Of a DNA stretch of 64,000 bases, positions 1-6,148 are shown in pieces. Both the position numbers and the translations under genes were made by a program. Where the stretch lies: assembly GCA_947454055.1 (NCBI GenBank), contig CANGIS010000012.1:1-64000 (forward strand), given 5' to 3'. The notes beneath the pieces were generated by a model. That model was given only the letters and a program-made list of their open reading frames with translations. It ran no database searches and was not told the origin of the DNA. Origin of the DNA: Hyphomicrobiales bacterium (lineage in GTDB: Bacteria; Pseudomonadota; Alphaproteobacteria; Rhizobiales; Beijerinckiaceae). The stretch's first letter is position 1. Every line of letters starts with the position of its first letter.

Positions 1-129
1 CGTCGCGCCGCCCGACTCCGCCAACACCTTCGTGATGGCCGCCGTCAGCGACGTCTTGCCATGGTCAACGTGACCAATCGTTCCAATGTTGCAATGCGGC
101 TTAGTGCGCGAAAACTTTTCTTTGGCCAT
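1..129 (-). CDS. tuf: Elongation factor Tu, N-terminal part (runs off the window)
   Basis: Only the first 43 codons are present. They read [19 protein letters not shown], then the G1/P-loop GHVDHGKT, which is diagnostic for EF-Tu. The protein is the GTPase that delivers aminoacyl-tRNA to the ribosome in the cytoplasm. The start codon is the ATG at 129, matching the invariant MAKEKF beginning of the family. The gene lies downstream of tRNA-Gly and tRNA-Tyr on the same strand, the bacterial tRNA-tuf arrangement, so co-transcription is likely. The remainder of the gene lies before position 1. Confidence 0.97.
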   Translation of the reverse strand, partial: MAKEKFSRTKPHCNIGTIGHVDHGKTSLTAAITKVLAESGGAT

Positions 130-302
130 GACATCTCTACCTGAGTTTATTGAAAGGAGGCGTAAGCGAGCGAGCGCATAGGCGGATTTTGGGTTTTGAT
201 CAAGGGGGAAGTGTGGTCGATCGGGTGCACTGCCGTAAAAATGCGGCAAAAAACCACGACGCCATAGCGCCATCAAAGCAAAACGAGGTCATTTTATGAA
301 AA

Positions 303-376
303 TGGAGCGGGTACCGGGAATCGAACCCGGGTATTCAGCTTGGAAGGCTGCTGCTCTACCATTGAGCTACACCCGC
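303..376 (-). tRNA. tRNA-Gly (anticodon TCC)
   Basis: The minus strand begins GCGGGTG and closes with an acceptor strand ending in CCCGC, a T discriminator and an encoded CCA (303-305). D-loop (AGCTCAATGGTAGAGC), anticodon stem-loop CTTCCAA giving TCC, and T-loop GGGTTCGAATCCC are all present. It reads GGA/GGG glycine codons and sits just upstream of tuf. Confidence 0.97.
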
Positions 377-470
377 ATCTCGCCGCGTTATGCCAAGCTC
401 GGGGGCGATAGGCAAGCTGATTTCGATGCTGGTGGCCATGAAGCGCCATCAAATGGTTTAAGCTTGCTTT

Positions 471-490
471 TTGTAATCGAACGATTACAA
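471..490. promoter_or_regulatory. Palindromic operator candidate of the toxin-antitoxin pair
   Basis: Two perfect 9-nt arms, TTGTAATCG and CGATTACAA, are separated by AA and end 7 bases before the toxin ATG. Type II toxin-antitoxin operons are normally repressed by the antitoxin binding such palindromes over the promoter, so this is the probable autoregulatory site. The role is inferred from position and symmetry only. Confidence 0.6.
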
Positions 491-497
491 TTACACC

Positions 498-793
498 ATG
501 TTCACGATCCGACGTTTGCCCGAATTTGATGAGTGGATCGCAGGTTTACGGGACCCTGTGACCCAGAAGCGACTTCTTTTGCGACTACGCAAAGCCCAAT
601 TGGGTAATTTGGGCAACGTTAAGGCCATCGGCGACGGCGTATTCGAGATGCGTGAATTTTTTGGCCCGGCTGACGAATGTACTACGCCAAACGAGGAGAT
701 GTCCTGATCTTAATGCTCGGCGGCGGCGATAAATCCAGTCAATCCGCCGATATTAAAGTCGTTTTACAAAGGGCTCAACGCATTGTGGAGTAA
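498..793 (+). pseudogene. HigB/RelE-like toxin (Gp49/COG3657 type), frameshifted
   Basis: The first frame (498-707) gives MFTIRRLPEFDEWIAGLRD and ends REFFGPADECTTP before a premature stop. Reading on in the other frame from about 674 gives RMYYAKRGDVLILMLGGGDK and ...SQSADIKVVLQRAQRIVE with stop at 791-793. Together these make a full-length toxin of the roughly 98-residue HigB-like family, a ribosome-associated mRNA interferase. At least one base appears to be missing near 669-675. The catalytic C-terminal half is therefore not translated in frame, and the toxin should be inactive unless the ribosome slips or the base is a sequencing error. The antitoxin follows 5 nt after the ancestral stop, the usual toxin-first order of this family. 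Confidence 0.8.
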
Positions 794-798
794 GTGAA

Positions 799-1104
799 AT
801 GTCAGAAGCCATCCAGATGAGCGATCTTCCCGAATTCGATATCACCGACTATTTGACCGACGATACGGCCATCGCCGATTACCTGACCGCGGTGCTCGAA
901 GATGGTGATGCGGCGATGCTTGCTGTAGCCCTCGGTGACATTGCGCGGGCGCGGGGCATGGCGGACATCGCCAAAGCGGCCGGCATAACCCGCGAAGCGC
1001 TTTACAAAGCACTAAGGGCCGGAAGCTCGCCCCGTTTTGATACCATTAAGAAAGTGTGTGGCGCATTGGGGGTTAAGCTTGTGGCACAACCGATAGGTGG
1101 GTGA
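799..1104 (+). CDS. HI1420-family antitoxin (HigA-like, DNA-binding)
   Basis: A 101-residue protein of the putative addiction-module antidote family (COG3636, HI1420). The N-terminal third (FDITDYLTDDTAIADYL) is the toxin-neutralising region. The C-terminal half is a helix-turn-helix (MADIAKAAGITREALYKAL, then SPRFDTIKKVCGALGVKL). It should neutralise the upstream HigB-like toxin and repress the shared promoter, probably at the palindrome 471-490. The start at 799 has GGAG 8 bases upstream, inside the end of the ancestral toxin frame. The reading frame is intact although the toxin is broken. The pair sits between tRNA-Gly and tRNA-Tyr on the opposite strand to both. Confidence 0.85.
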   Translation: MSEAIQMSDLPEFDITDYLTDDTAIADYLTAVLEDGDAAMLAVALGDIARARGMADIAKAAGITREALYKALRAGSSPRFDTIKKVCGALGVKLVAQPIGG

Positions 1105-1183
1105 GACCGAACCGTCGCGGCCCGATCCGCCGACGTTGCTTTGCAACTCTGGCTCGCCGAACCGTCGCCCGAAGGGCGAAGGC

Positions 1184-1268
1184 TGGTGGGGGAAGCAGGA
1201 CTCGAACCTGCGAAGGCGTAGCCAGCGGATTTACAGTCCGCCCCCTTTGCCGCTCGGGACATTCCCCC
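1184..1268 (-). tRNA. tRNA-Tyr (anticodon GTA)
   Basis: The minus strand starts GGGGGAA and pairs with TTCCCCC before an A discriminator and encoded CCA (1184-1186). The anticodon loop is CTGTAAA, giving GTA. The 85-nt length and long variable arm are those of class II tRNA-Tyr. The T-loop GGTTCGAGTCC is intact. Confidence 0.97.
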
Positions 1269-1447
1269 GTCTTCCAGCCTATGCCTCGGCCCGAAAGGTC
1301 GAAACCCATCGAAATCGAGACCGCCCTTATGATGAGCCTCCGCGATTGTGTCAACCGTGCAAGCGCAAGCTTCCTCCCCTATCACGATAAAAATTTGCCG
1401 AACCCCACGATGGCGTGCCAGAAACAGGGCAAAGGAAAAGGCATATC

Positions 1448-2266
1448 ATGACCAGACGATTTGACGACAAAAGACGGGGACCAACGGATAAGCCTCGCGG
1501 TAATTTCCGCGATCGAGGCACGGATCGCCCGGTAAAATCCGACCGTCCGCGCTCGGGCCGCCCTGTCATCTATGGCTTTCATGCGGTGGTCGAAGCACTG
1601 AAGAACCCGCGCCGAAAGGCTCTGGCGCTTTATGTCACCGAAAACGCCCTTAAGAAACTTCTGGAAGAGCTGCCGGAACTGCCCGTGGTACCCCATATGG
1701 CCAAGCCCGACGAGATCGACCGGATCACCGGACCGGACGCCGTGCATCAGGGAATTGTTCTCGAAGCGGACGGGTTGCCCGCCGCCGATCTGCACGATCT
1801 CTCCGGCACGGGCGTTGTCGTCGTGCTCGATCAGGTGACCGATCCGCACAATGTCGGCGCGATTTTACGGACGGCGGCGGCGTTCGCGGTGGAGGCAATC
1901 ATTGTCACGGAGCGCAACAGTCCGGATGCCGTCGGGGTGCTGGCAAAAGCCGCGTCCGGCGGGTTGGAACATGTGAGCGTCATCGAGGTGGTCAACCTCG
2001 CCCAAACGCTGACCATACTGGGCGACAAAGGCTATTGGCGCGTGGGCCTTGATTCAGAAGGGCCGGACGTGTTGGCCCAAAGCCTCGCCAAACCACCCAT
2101 AGCGCTGGTTCTCGGCGCTGAAGGCAAAGGGCTCCGCCGCCTGACGCGCGAACGGTGCGACGTCCTGGCCCGATTGGATATGCCCGGCGCCATTAAAAGC
2201 CTGAACGTATCCAACGCTGCTGCTATCGCGCTTGCAACCGTAACGGGTGCCGTCGTCAAAGGTTGA
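1448..2266 (+). CDS. rlmB: 23S rRNA 2'-O-methyltransferase, TrmH/SpoU family (RlmB)
   Basis: Transfers methyl from SAM to the 2'-O of a conserved 23S rRNA guanosine (G2251 in E. coli). A basic, disordered N-terminus (TRRFDDKRRG) leads to the substrate-binding domain (YGFHAVVEALKN), then the SPOUT trefoil-knot domain with its three motifs: NVGAILRTAAAF, LVLGAEGKGLRRL and SLNVSNAAAIAL. The length of 272 residues is normal. The ATG at 1448 has AAAGGAAAAG just upstream; an in-frame GTG at 1415 would add 11 residues but lacks as good a site. The gene stands alone between tRNA-Tyr and the MFS transporter. TrmH relatives acting on tRNA cannot be wholly excluded, but the N-terminal domain favours RlmB. 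Confidence 0.9.
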   Translation: MTRRFDDKRRGPTDKPRGNFRDRGTDRPVKSDRPRSGRPVIYGFHAVVEALKNPRRKALALYVTENALKKLLEELPELPVVPHMAKPDEIDRITGPDAVHQGIVLEADGLPAADLHDLSGTGVVVVLDQVTDPHNVGAILRTAAAFAVEAIIVTERNSPDAVGVLAKAASGGLEHVSVIEVVNLAQTLTILGDKGYWRVGLDSEGPDVLAQSLAKPPIALVLGAEGKGLRRLTRERCDVLARLDMPGAIKSLNVSNAAAIALATVTGAVVKG

Positions 2267-2358
2267 AAAGTCCAGCTTTTCAGCGAAGAACCAAAGTCCA
2301 TTAGACCAAATGCCGAGGGGGCGAGGCGTCGACCTCCCCCCGACCTTACGCTATAAAT

Positions 2359-2387
2359 TTGACATGACACATTGGTCGAATCCCTTA
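2359..2387 (+). promoter_or_regulatory. Possible promoter in front of the folded leader
   Basis: A perfect TTGACA (2359-2364) is followed after about 17 bases by a weak -10 (CCCTTA near 2382-2387). Initiation from here would place the transcript start at about 2388-2395, exactly where the folded leader begins. The -35 is convincing; the -10 is poor. Confidence 0.4.
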
Positions 2388-2521
2388 GGGGCAACGTCCA
2401 AGGTCGATCGGGGTGGTCCATCAACGGACCACCGGGGGAAACGTTGCCAGAGCTTGTGCACTGGCGCTGACAAGGGAACAAGGCAGATGGCAACATCTGC
2501 GTTGGGGTGCCGTGTGCGCCA
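2388..2521 (+). ncRNA. Folded 5' leader of the MFS transporter, candidate cis-regulatory RNA
   Basis: Three nested or serial helices can be drawn. GGCAACGT (2390-2397) pairs with ACGTTGCC (2441-2448) and encloses a hairpin GGTGGTCC/GGACCACC (2412-2419 with 2426-2433). Then TGGCGC (2462-2467) pairs with GCGCCA (2516-2521) and encloses GCAGATG/CATCTGC (2483-2489 with 2494-2500) closed by a GCAA tetraloop. The structure starts near the likely transcript start and ends 36 bases before the transporter ATG. I could not match it to a known riboswitch consensus. Function as a leader is inference; the complementarity is directly visible. Confidence 0.5.
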
Positions 2522-2557
2522 CAATTTCCTGAGTCTGCAAACCAAAAGGGAAATTGA

Positions 2558-4234
2558 ATGGCCACTGCATCCGGAGCACACGCTCATCCCGAGCCTCGCC
2601 CGATGACGGGCGCGGAGAAGAAGGTGATTTTCGCTTCTTCCCTCGGCACCGTTTTCGAATGGTATGATTTTTATCTGTATGGCTGGACCGCAGCCCAGAT
2701 CGGCAAGAAATTCTGGACGATGTTCGATCCGAACGTCCAGTTTATCGTTGCCTTGCTGACCTTTTCGGCCGGCTTCCTGGTTCGCCCGTTCGGCGCGCTG
2801 GTGTTTGGTCGTTTAGGCGATCTTGTCGGTCGTAAATACACCTTCCTCGTCACCATCATGATCATGGGTCTGTCGACCTTCTTCGTTGGCTTGACGCCTT
2901 CGTATGAAACGATTGGCTGGGCGGCTCCGGTGATCCTGATCACGCTTCGCCTGCTGCAGGGCCTCGCGCTCGGCGGCGAATATGGCGGCGCGGCAACCTA
3001 TGTGGCCGAACATGCTCCGCATGGTCGCCGTGGTCTGTACACCTCGTGGATTCAGACCACAGCAACGATCGGCCTGTTCCTCTCGCTGGCCGTTGTCGCC
3101 GGTGCGCGCAACAGCATGTCGCCAGAGCAGTTCGGTGATATGGGCTGGCGTATTCCCTATCTTTTCTCGATCATCCTGTTGGGCATTTCGCTCTGGATCC
3201 GCCTGCAGCTTTCTGAATCGCCTGCGTTCCAGAAGATGAAGGACGAAGGCACGCATTCCAAGGCACCTCTGACGGAAGCCTTTGGCAATTGGCCAAATGC
3301 GAAGATCGCCATTTACGCTCTGCTCGGTCTTACGGCCGGTCAGGCTGTGGTCTGGTACACGGGCCAGTTCTATGCCCGTATCTTCCTCGTCAACACGCTG
3401 AAGGTGGATGCCAACCAGGCTGATACCGCTATCATCGTTGCGCTGGCCATCGCCACCCTCGCCTTCGTGTTCTGGGGCTGGCTGTCGGACAAGATCGGCC
3501 GCAAGCCTATCATCCTTGCCGGCTGCTTGCTGGCGGCTTTGACGTATCAGTCCGCGTTCCGCCAGATCACCCATTACGCCAACCCGACACTTGAGGCAGC
3601 CCTTGCAAGCGCTCCGGTTTCGGTCACGGCCAATCCGGCGGATTGCAACCTTCTGTTCGACCCCGTCGGCGGAAAGGTGTTCAAGACTTCGTGCGATATT
3701 GCCCGTCAGGTTCTGATCAGCCTCTCGGTCAACTACCAGATCGTGTATGACGCGGCAGCCACGCCGGCTGTTGTGAAGATTGGTGCGAAAGTCATTCCAT
3801 CGTTTGATGGCGCGGCTCTGGATGCAAAAGCCTTCGGTGAACAGCGTGGCGCCTTTGCCAAGGCCGTTGGCGGTGAAGTTGTCGCAGCCGGTTATCCTGC
3901 CAAGGCCGATCCAGCCAAGGTTGACTCGCCCATGCTGATTGCAGTGCTCGTCTACCTTGCCCTGCTGGTGACCATGGTTTACGGCCCGATTGCTGCGGCC
4001 CTCGTCGAACTCTTCCCGACGCGTATCCGCTACACCTCGATGTCGCTGCCCTACCATATCGGCAATGGCTGGTTCGGCGGGCTTCTGCCTCCGATCGTCG
4101 TGACGATCGTTGCCGCCACCGGCGATATTTATGCCGGTCTGTGGTACCCGATTACCATCGCGTTGATCACCTTCGTCGTTGGCCTGATCTTCATTCCGGA
4201 GACCAAGGACCGCGATATCTACGCCGACGATTGA
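2558..4234 (+). CDS. MFS transporter, metabolite:H+ symporter (MHS) type
   Basis: A 558-residue inner-membrane proton symporter. The N-terminus carries the MHS signature KKVIFASSLGTVFEWYDFYL, followed by motif A in both halves (RLGDLVGRKYT near residue 90 and GWLSDKIGRKP near 310) and a LALGGEYGGAATYVAEH helix. It probably carries an organic acid or related metabolite; substrate cannot be read from sequence. It is about 120 residues longer than the usual 430-440: an insert of roughly residues 334-457 between the helices of the C-terminal half contains two cysteines and reads as a soluble loop domain. The ATG at 2558 follows AAAAGGGA. Expression may be controlled by the folded leader upstream. 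Confidence 0.88.
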   Translation: MATASGAHAHPEPRPMTGAEKKVIFASSLGTVFEWYDFYLYGWTAAQIGKKFWTMFDPNVQFIVALLTFSAGFLVRPFGALVFGRLGDLVGRKYTFLVTIMIMGLSTFFVGLTPSYETIGWAAPVILITLRLLQGLALGGEYGGAATYVAEHAPHGRRGLYTSWIQTTATIGLFLSLAVVAGARNSMSPEQFGDMGWRIPYLFSIILLGISLWIRLQLSESPAFQKMKDEGTHSKAPLTEAFGNWPNAKIAIYALLGLTAGQAVVWYTGQFYARIFLVNTLKVDANQADTAIIVALAIATLAFVFWGWLSDKIGRKPIILAGCLLAALTYQSAFRQITHYANPTLEAALASAPVSVTANPADCNLLFDPVGGKVFKTSCDIARQVLISLSVNYQIVYDAAATPAVVKIGAKVIPSFDGAALDAKAFGEQRGAFAKAVGGEVVAAGYPAKADPAKVDSPMLIAVLVYLALLVTMVYGPIAAALVELFPTRIRYTSMSLPYHIGNGWFGGLLPPIVVTIVAATGDIYAGLWYPITIALITFVVGLIFIPETKDRDIYADD

Positions 4235-4256
4235 TCGGACTTAAAACAAACCAATG

Positions 4257-4287
4257 AAAAAGGCCCCGTTCATCCGGGGCCTTTTTT
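4257..4287. terminator. Rho-independent terminator, bidirectional
   Basis: AAAAAGGCCCCG and CGGGGCCTTTTTT form a perfect GC stem with a short TTCATC loop and a U run on both strands. It ends the MFS transcript and also the convergent exported-protein gene. Confidence 0.93.
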
Positions 4288-4303
4288 ATGTCGGCGGTAA
4301 GGC

Positions 4304-4693
4304 TTATTCGCAAACCGTCCGGCGGCGAATATCCCAGCCCCAACCATCAACCCAGACGCGCTCGCGGACGACATAGCAATCATCGGGTGGCGGCGGTGCA
4401 TAGGCATAATGCGGGCGTTGATGCCATCCGCCATAACCATAACCATAGCCATAGCCATAACCGTAGCGCGGTGATTCATAGCGCGGTCCGCCATAGCTTT
4501 CATGGCCATGGTTCGACATCGCGGCGCCCAAGGCCAAGCCGCCGATCACGCCAAAGGCCGCGGCAGCGCCCGGATCCCACCCGCCTGCCATCGCCTGAGG
4601 CGGGGCAGCCGACACAAGCGAAGCAGCAGCCGCCAAAGCAAGTACGCCTTTGCGCAGCCCTGTCCGACTCAATCGTGGAAACGTGAAACCCAT
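4304..4693 (-). CDS. Exported Gly/Tyr-rich protein of unknown function
   Basis: A 129-residue protein with a basic start (MGFTFPRLSRTGLRKG), a hydrophobic Ala/Leu core and a plausible AMA-G signal-peptidase site. A second glycine-rich hydrophobic stretch (AAAFGVIGGLALGAAM) follows, then a GYGYGYGYGYGG run and a tail with CYVVRERVWVDGWGWDIRRRTVC, where two cysteines could form a disulfide. Small cell-envelope proteins of this pattern are frequent in Hyphomicrobiales. The ATG at 4693 is chosen because GGAGGG lies 6 nt upstream; an in-frame GTG at 4705 falls inside that site. Function unknown. Confidence 0.75.
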   Translation of the reverse strand: MGFTFPRLSRTGLRKGVLALAAAASLVSAAPPQAMAGGWDPGAAAAFGVIGGLALGAAMSNHGHESYGGPRYESPRYGYGYGYGYGYGGWHQRPHYAYAPPPPDDCYVVRERVWVDGWGWDIRRRTVCE

Positions 4694-4866
4694 CCTACCC
4701 TCCACAGAACGTTCAACCTGGCGACTCGCTCAGGATCGGTTGAATCTCGCTCCGCGGGCGTGAATAGCCCATGAACCAATTGCGGCAGGAATGAGACATG
4801 GCACAGCAAGACTTGCCTAGTCGCTCATCAAAGGGTATCGAGGTCCAGCTCAACGCCTGTCCATAT

Positions 4867-4942
4867 GCCGGTTTAGCTCAGCTGGTAGAGCAACGGTTTT
4901 GTAAACCGTAGGTCACCTGTTCGATTCAGGTAACCGGCACCA
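4867..4942 (+). tRNA. tRNA-Thr (anticodon TGT)
   Basis: Acceptor GCCGGTT pairs with AACCGGC, with A discriminator and encoded CCA (4940-4942). D-arm TTAGCTCAGCTGGTAGAGC, anticodon loop TTTGTAA (TGT) and T-arm CCTGTTCGATTCAGG are all standard. Length 76 nt; reads ACA/ACG threonine codons. Confidence 0.97.
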
Positions 4943-5059
4943 GGACTACACACTGCCCACTGATGGTGGCGAGGCGGGCTCGTTGCAGCAGCTTGCGTAA
5001 AACTCCTTTCGTAGCCGTCCGATCATGCCTTGGGCGGCGCAGTGGTTTACCTTTCAGGC

Positions 5060-6133
5060 ATGAATTCACCCTCGCCAGAAACAACGCCCACAGCTTACCG
5101 GCTCTATGACATTGCCTTCCGGGCGATCCGTTCTGCACGGATTGATCGCGCGCTCGACTTTGTTGGAGGTGCGAGGGGAATCATTTTTGCGTTGCACCGC
5201 GTGCGCCCCCTTCAGAATCAGGCGTTTCGTCCCAATCTCGGCCTTGAGATCACGCCCGCTTTTTTGGATGCCGCCATCGAGCATACCAAATCCCGCAACC
5301 TGATTTTTGTCTCAATGGACGAGGCATTGGCGCGGTTGTCGGCTCGCGACGGACAAAATTTTGCCGTTCTCACGCTCGACGACGGATACCGCGATACCGT
5401 AGAGCATGCCCTGCCCATCCTTCAAAAACACGGCGTACCGGCCACCGTTTTCGTAACCTCCGGCTTTGCTGACCGAAGCGCCGCGGTCTGGTGGCTAACA
5501 CTTGAGGAAGCGATCCGGCGCGCGCCATCCGTCTTGTTCCCGGACCTTGACCGGATAACAGGCTTTGCCACCGATACCCCACGCCGAAAGCAAAGCGCCT
5601 TTGAGCAAATTCGAGCGCTCGTGACACAGCATTCGCCGGAAGCCATGCGCTCGGCTGTTTTTGACATCGCCATGCAGGCGGGCATCAGTCCGAACGATAT
5701 TTGCGAGGATGCGTGCCTCAACTGGAACGAGATTTCGGCCCTTGCCAAGCACCCGCTCATTACGATTGGCGCCCACACGGTGAGCCACCCCGTGCTCGCC
5801 CGCTGCAATCCGACCGAAGCGATGATCGAAATGGCCCGCTCGCGCGCCGCCATTGAAGAACAGATTAACAGTCCCGTGCGCCACCTTGCCTATCCCAATG
5901 GGGATACGGGTTCCGCCGGACCGCGGGAATTTTCAATGGCGAAGGCGTTGGGCTTTGCATCTGCTGTCACAACGCGGCCCGGCCTGATCTATACCGCCCA
6001 TGACCAATGGATGACGGCGCTGCCTAGGGTATCGCTCAATGGCTTTTTTCAACGCATCGAACAACTCGACACCATGCTGACAGGGGCGCCGTTTTTGCTG
6101 CGCAATTTCGGCGCACGGCTCAATGTTTGGTAA
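5060..6133 (+). CDS. Polysaccharide deacetylase (NodB homology, CE4)
   Basis: Removes N- or O-acetyl groups from a polysaccharide or glycolipid using a divalent metal. The NodB core has motif 1 LTLDDGYRDT (general base and first metal aspartates), motif 2 IGAHTVSHPVLA (two metal histidines) and motif 3 HLAYPNGDTG. No clear signal peptide is visible, so activity in the cytoplasm or attachment by other means is possible. The gene is 357 residues from the ATG at 5060; a TTG at 5030 would add 10. It ends 15 nt before the NRPS-like gene and heads the plus-strand half of the polysaccharide locus, so it likely modifies that polymer or its lipid intermediate. Confidence 0.85.
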   Translation: MNSPSPETTPTAYRLYDIAFRAIRSARIDRALDFVGGARGIIFALHRVRPLQNQAFRPNLGLEITPAFLDAAIEHTKSRNLIFVSMDEALARLSARDGQNFAVLTLDDGYRDTVEHALPILQKHGVPATVFVTSGFADRSAAVWWLTLEEAIRRAPSVLFPDLDRITGFATDTPRRKQSAFEQIRALVTQHSPEAMRSAVFDIAMQAGISPNDICEDACLNWNEISALAKHPLITIGAHTVSHPVLARCNPTEAMIEMARSRAAIEEQINSPVRHLAYPNGDTGSAGPREFSMAKALGFASAVTTRPGLIYTAHDQWMTALPRVSLNGFFQRIEQLDTMLTGAPFLLRNFGARLNVW

Positions 6134-6148
6134 CGAGATCGCATCCTT

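Noticed and set aside
2317-2341. GAGGGGG...CCCCCC element after rlmB as a terminator
   Set aside because: A GC hairpin can be drawn but there is no T run on either side; support is too weak to list.
2388-2521. Assignment of the folded leader to a named riboswitch (guanidine, glycine, c-di-GMP, SAM)
   Set aside because: None of the conserved core sequences of these classes could be found, so it is left unnamed.
2813-4057. 414-residue open frame antisense to the MHS transporter
   Set aside because: Composition is His/Arg/Gly-rich without any family motif; it is the antisense shadow of a G+C-rich coding gene.
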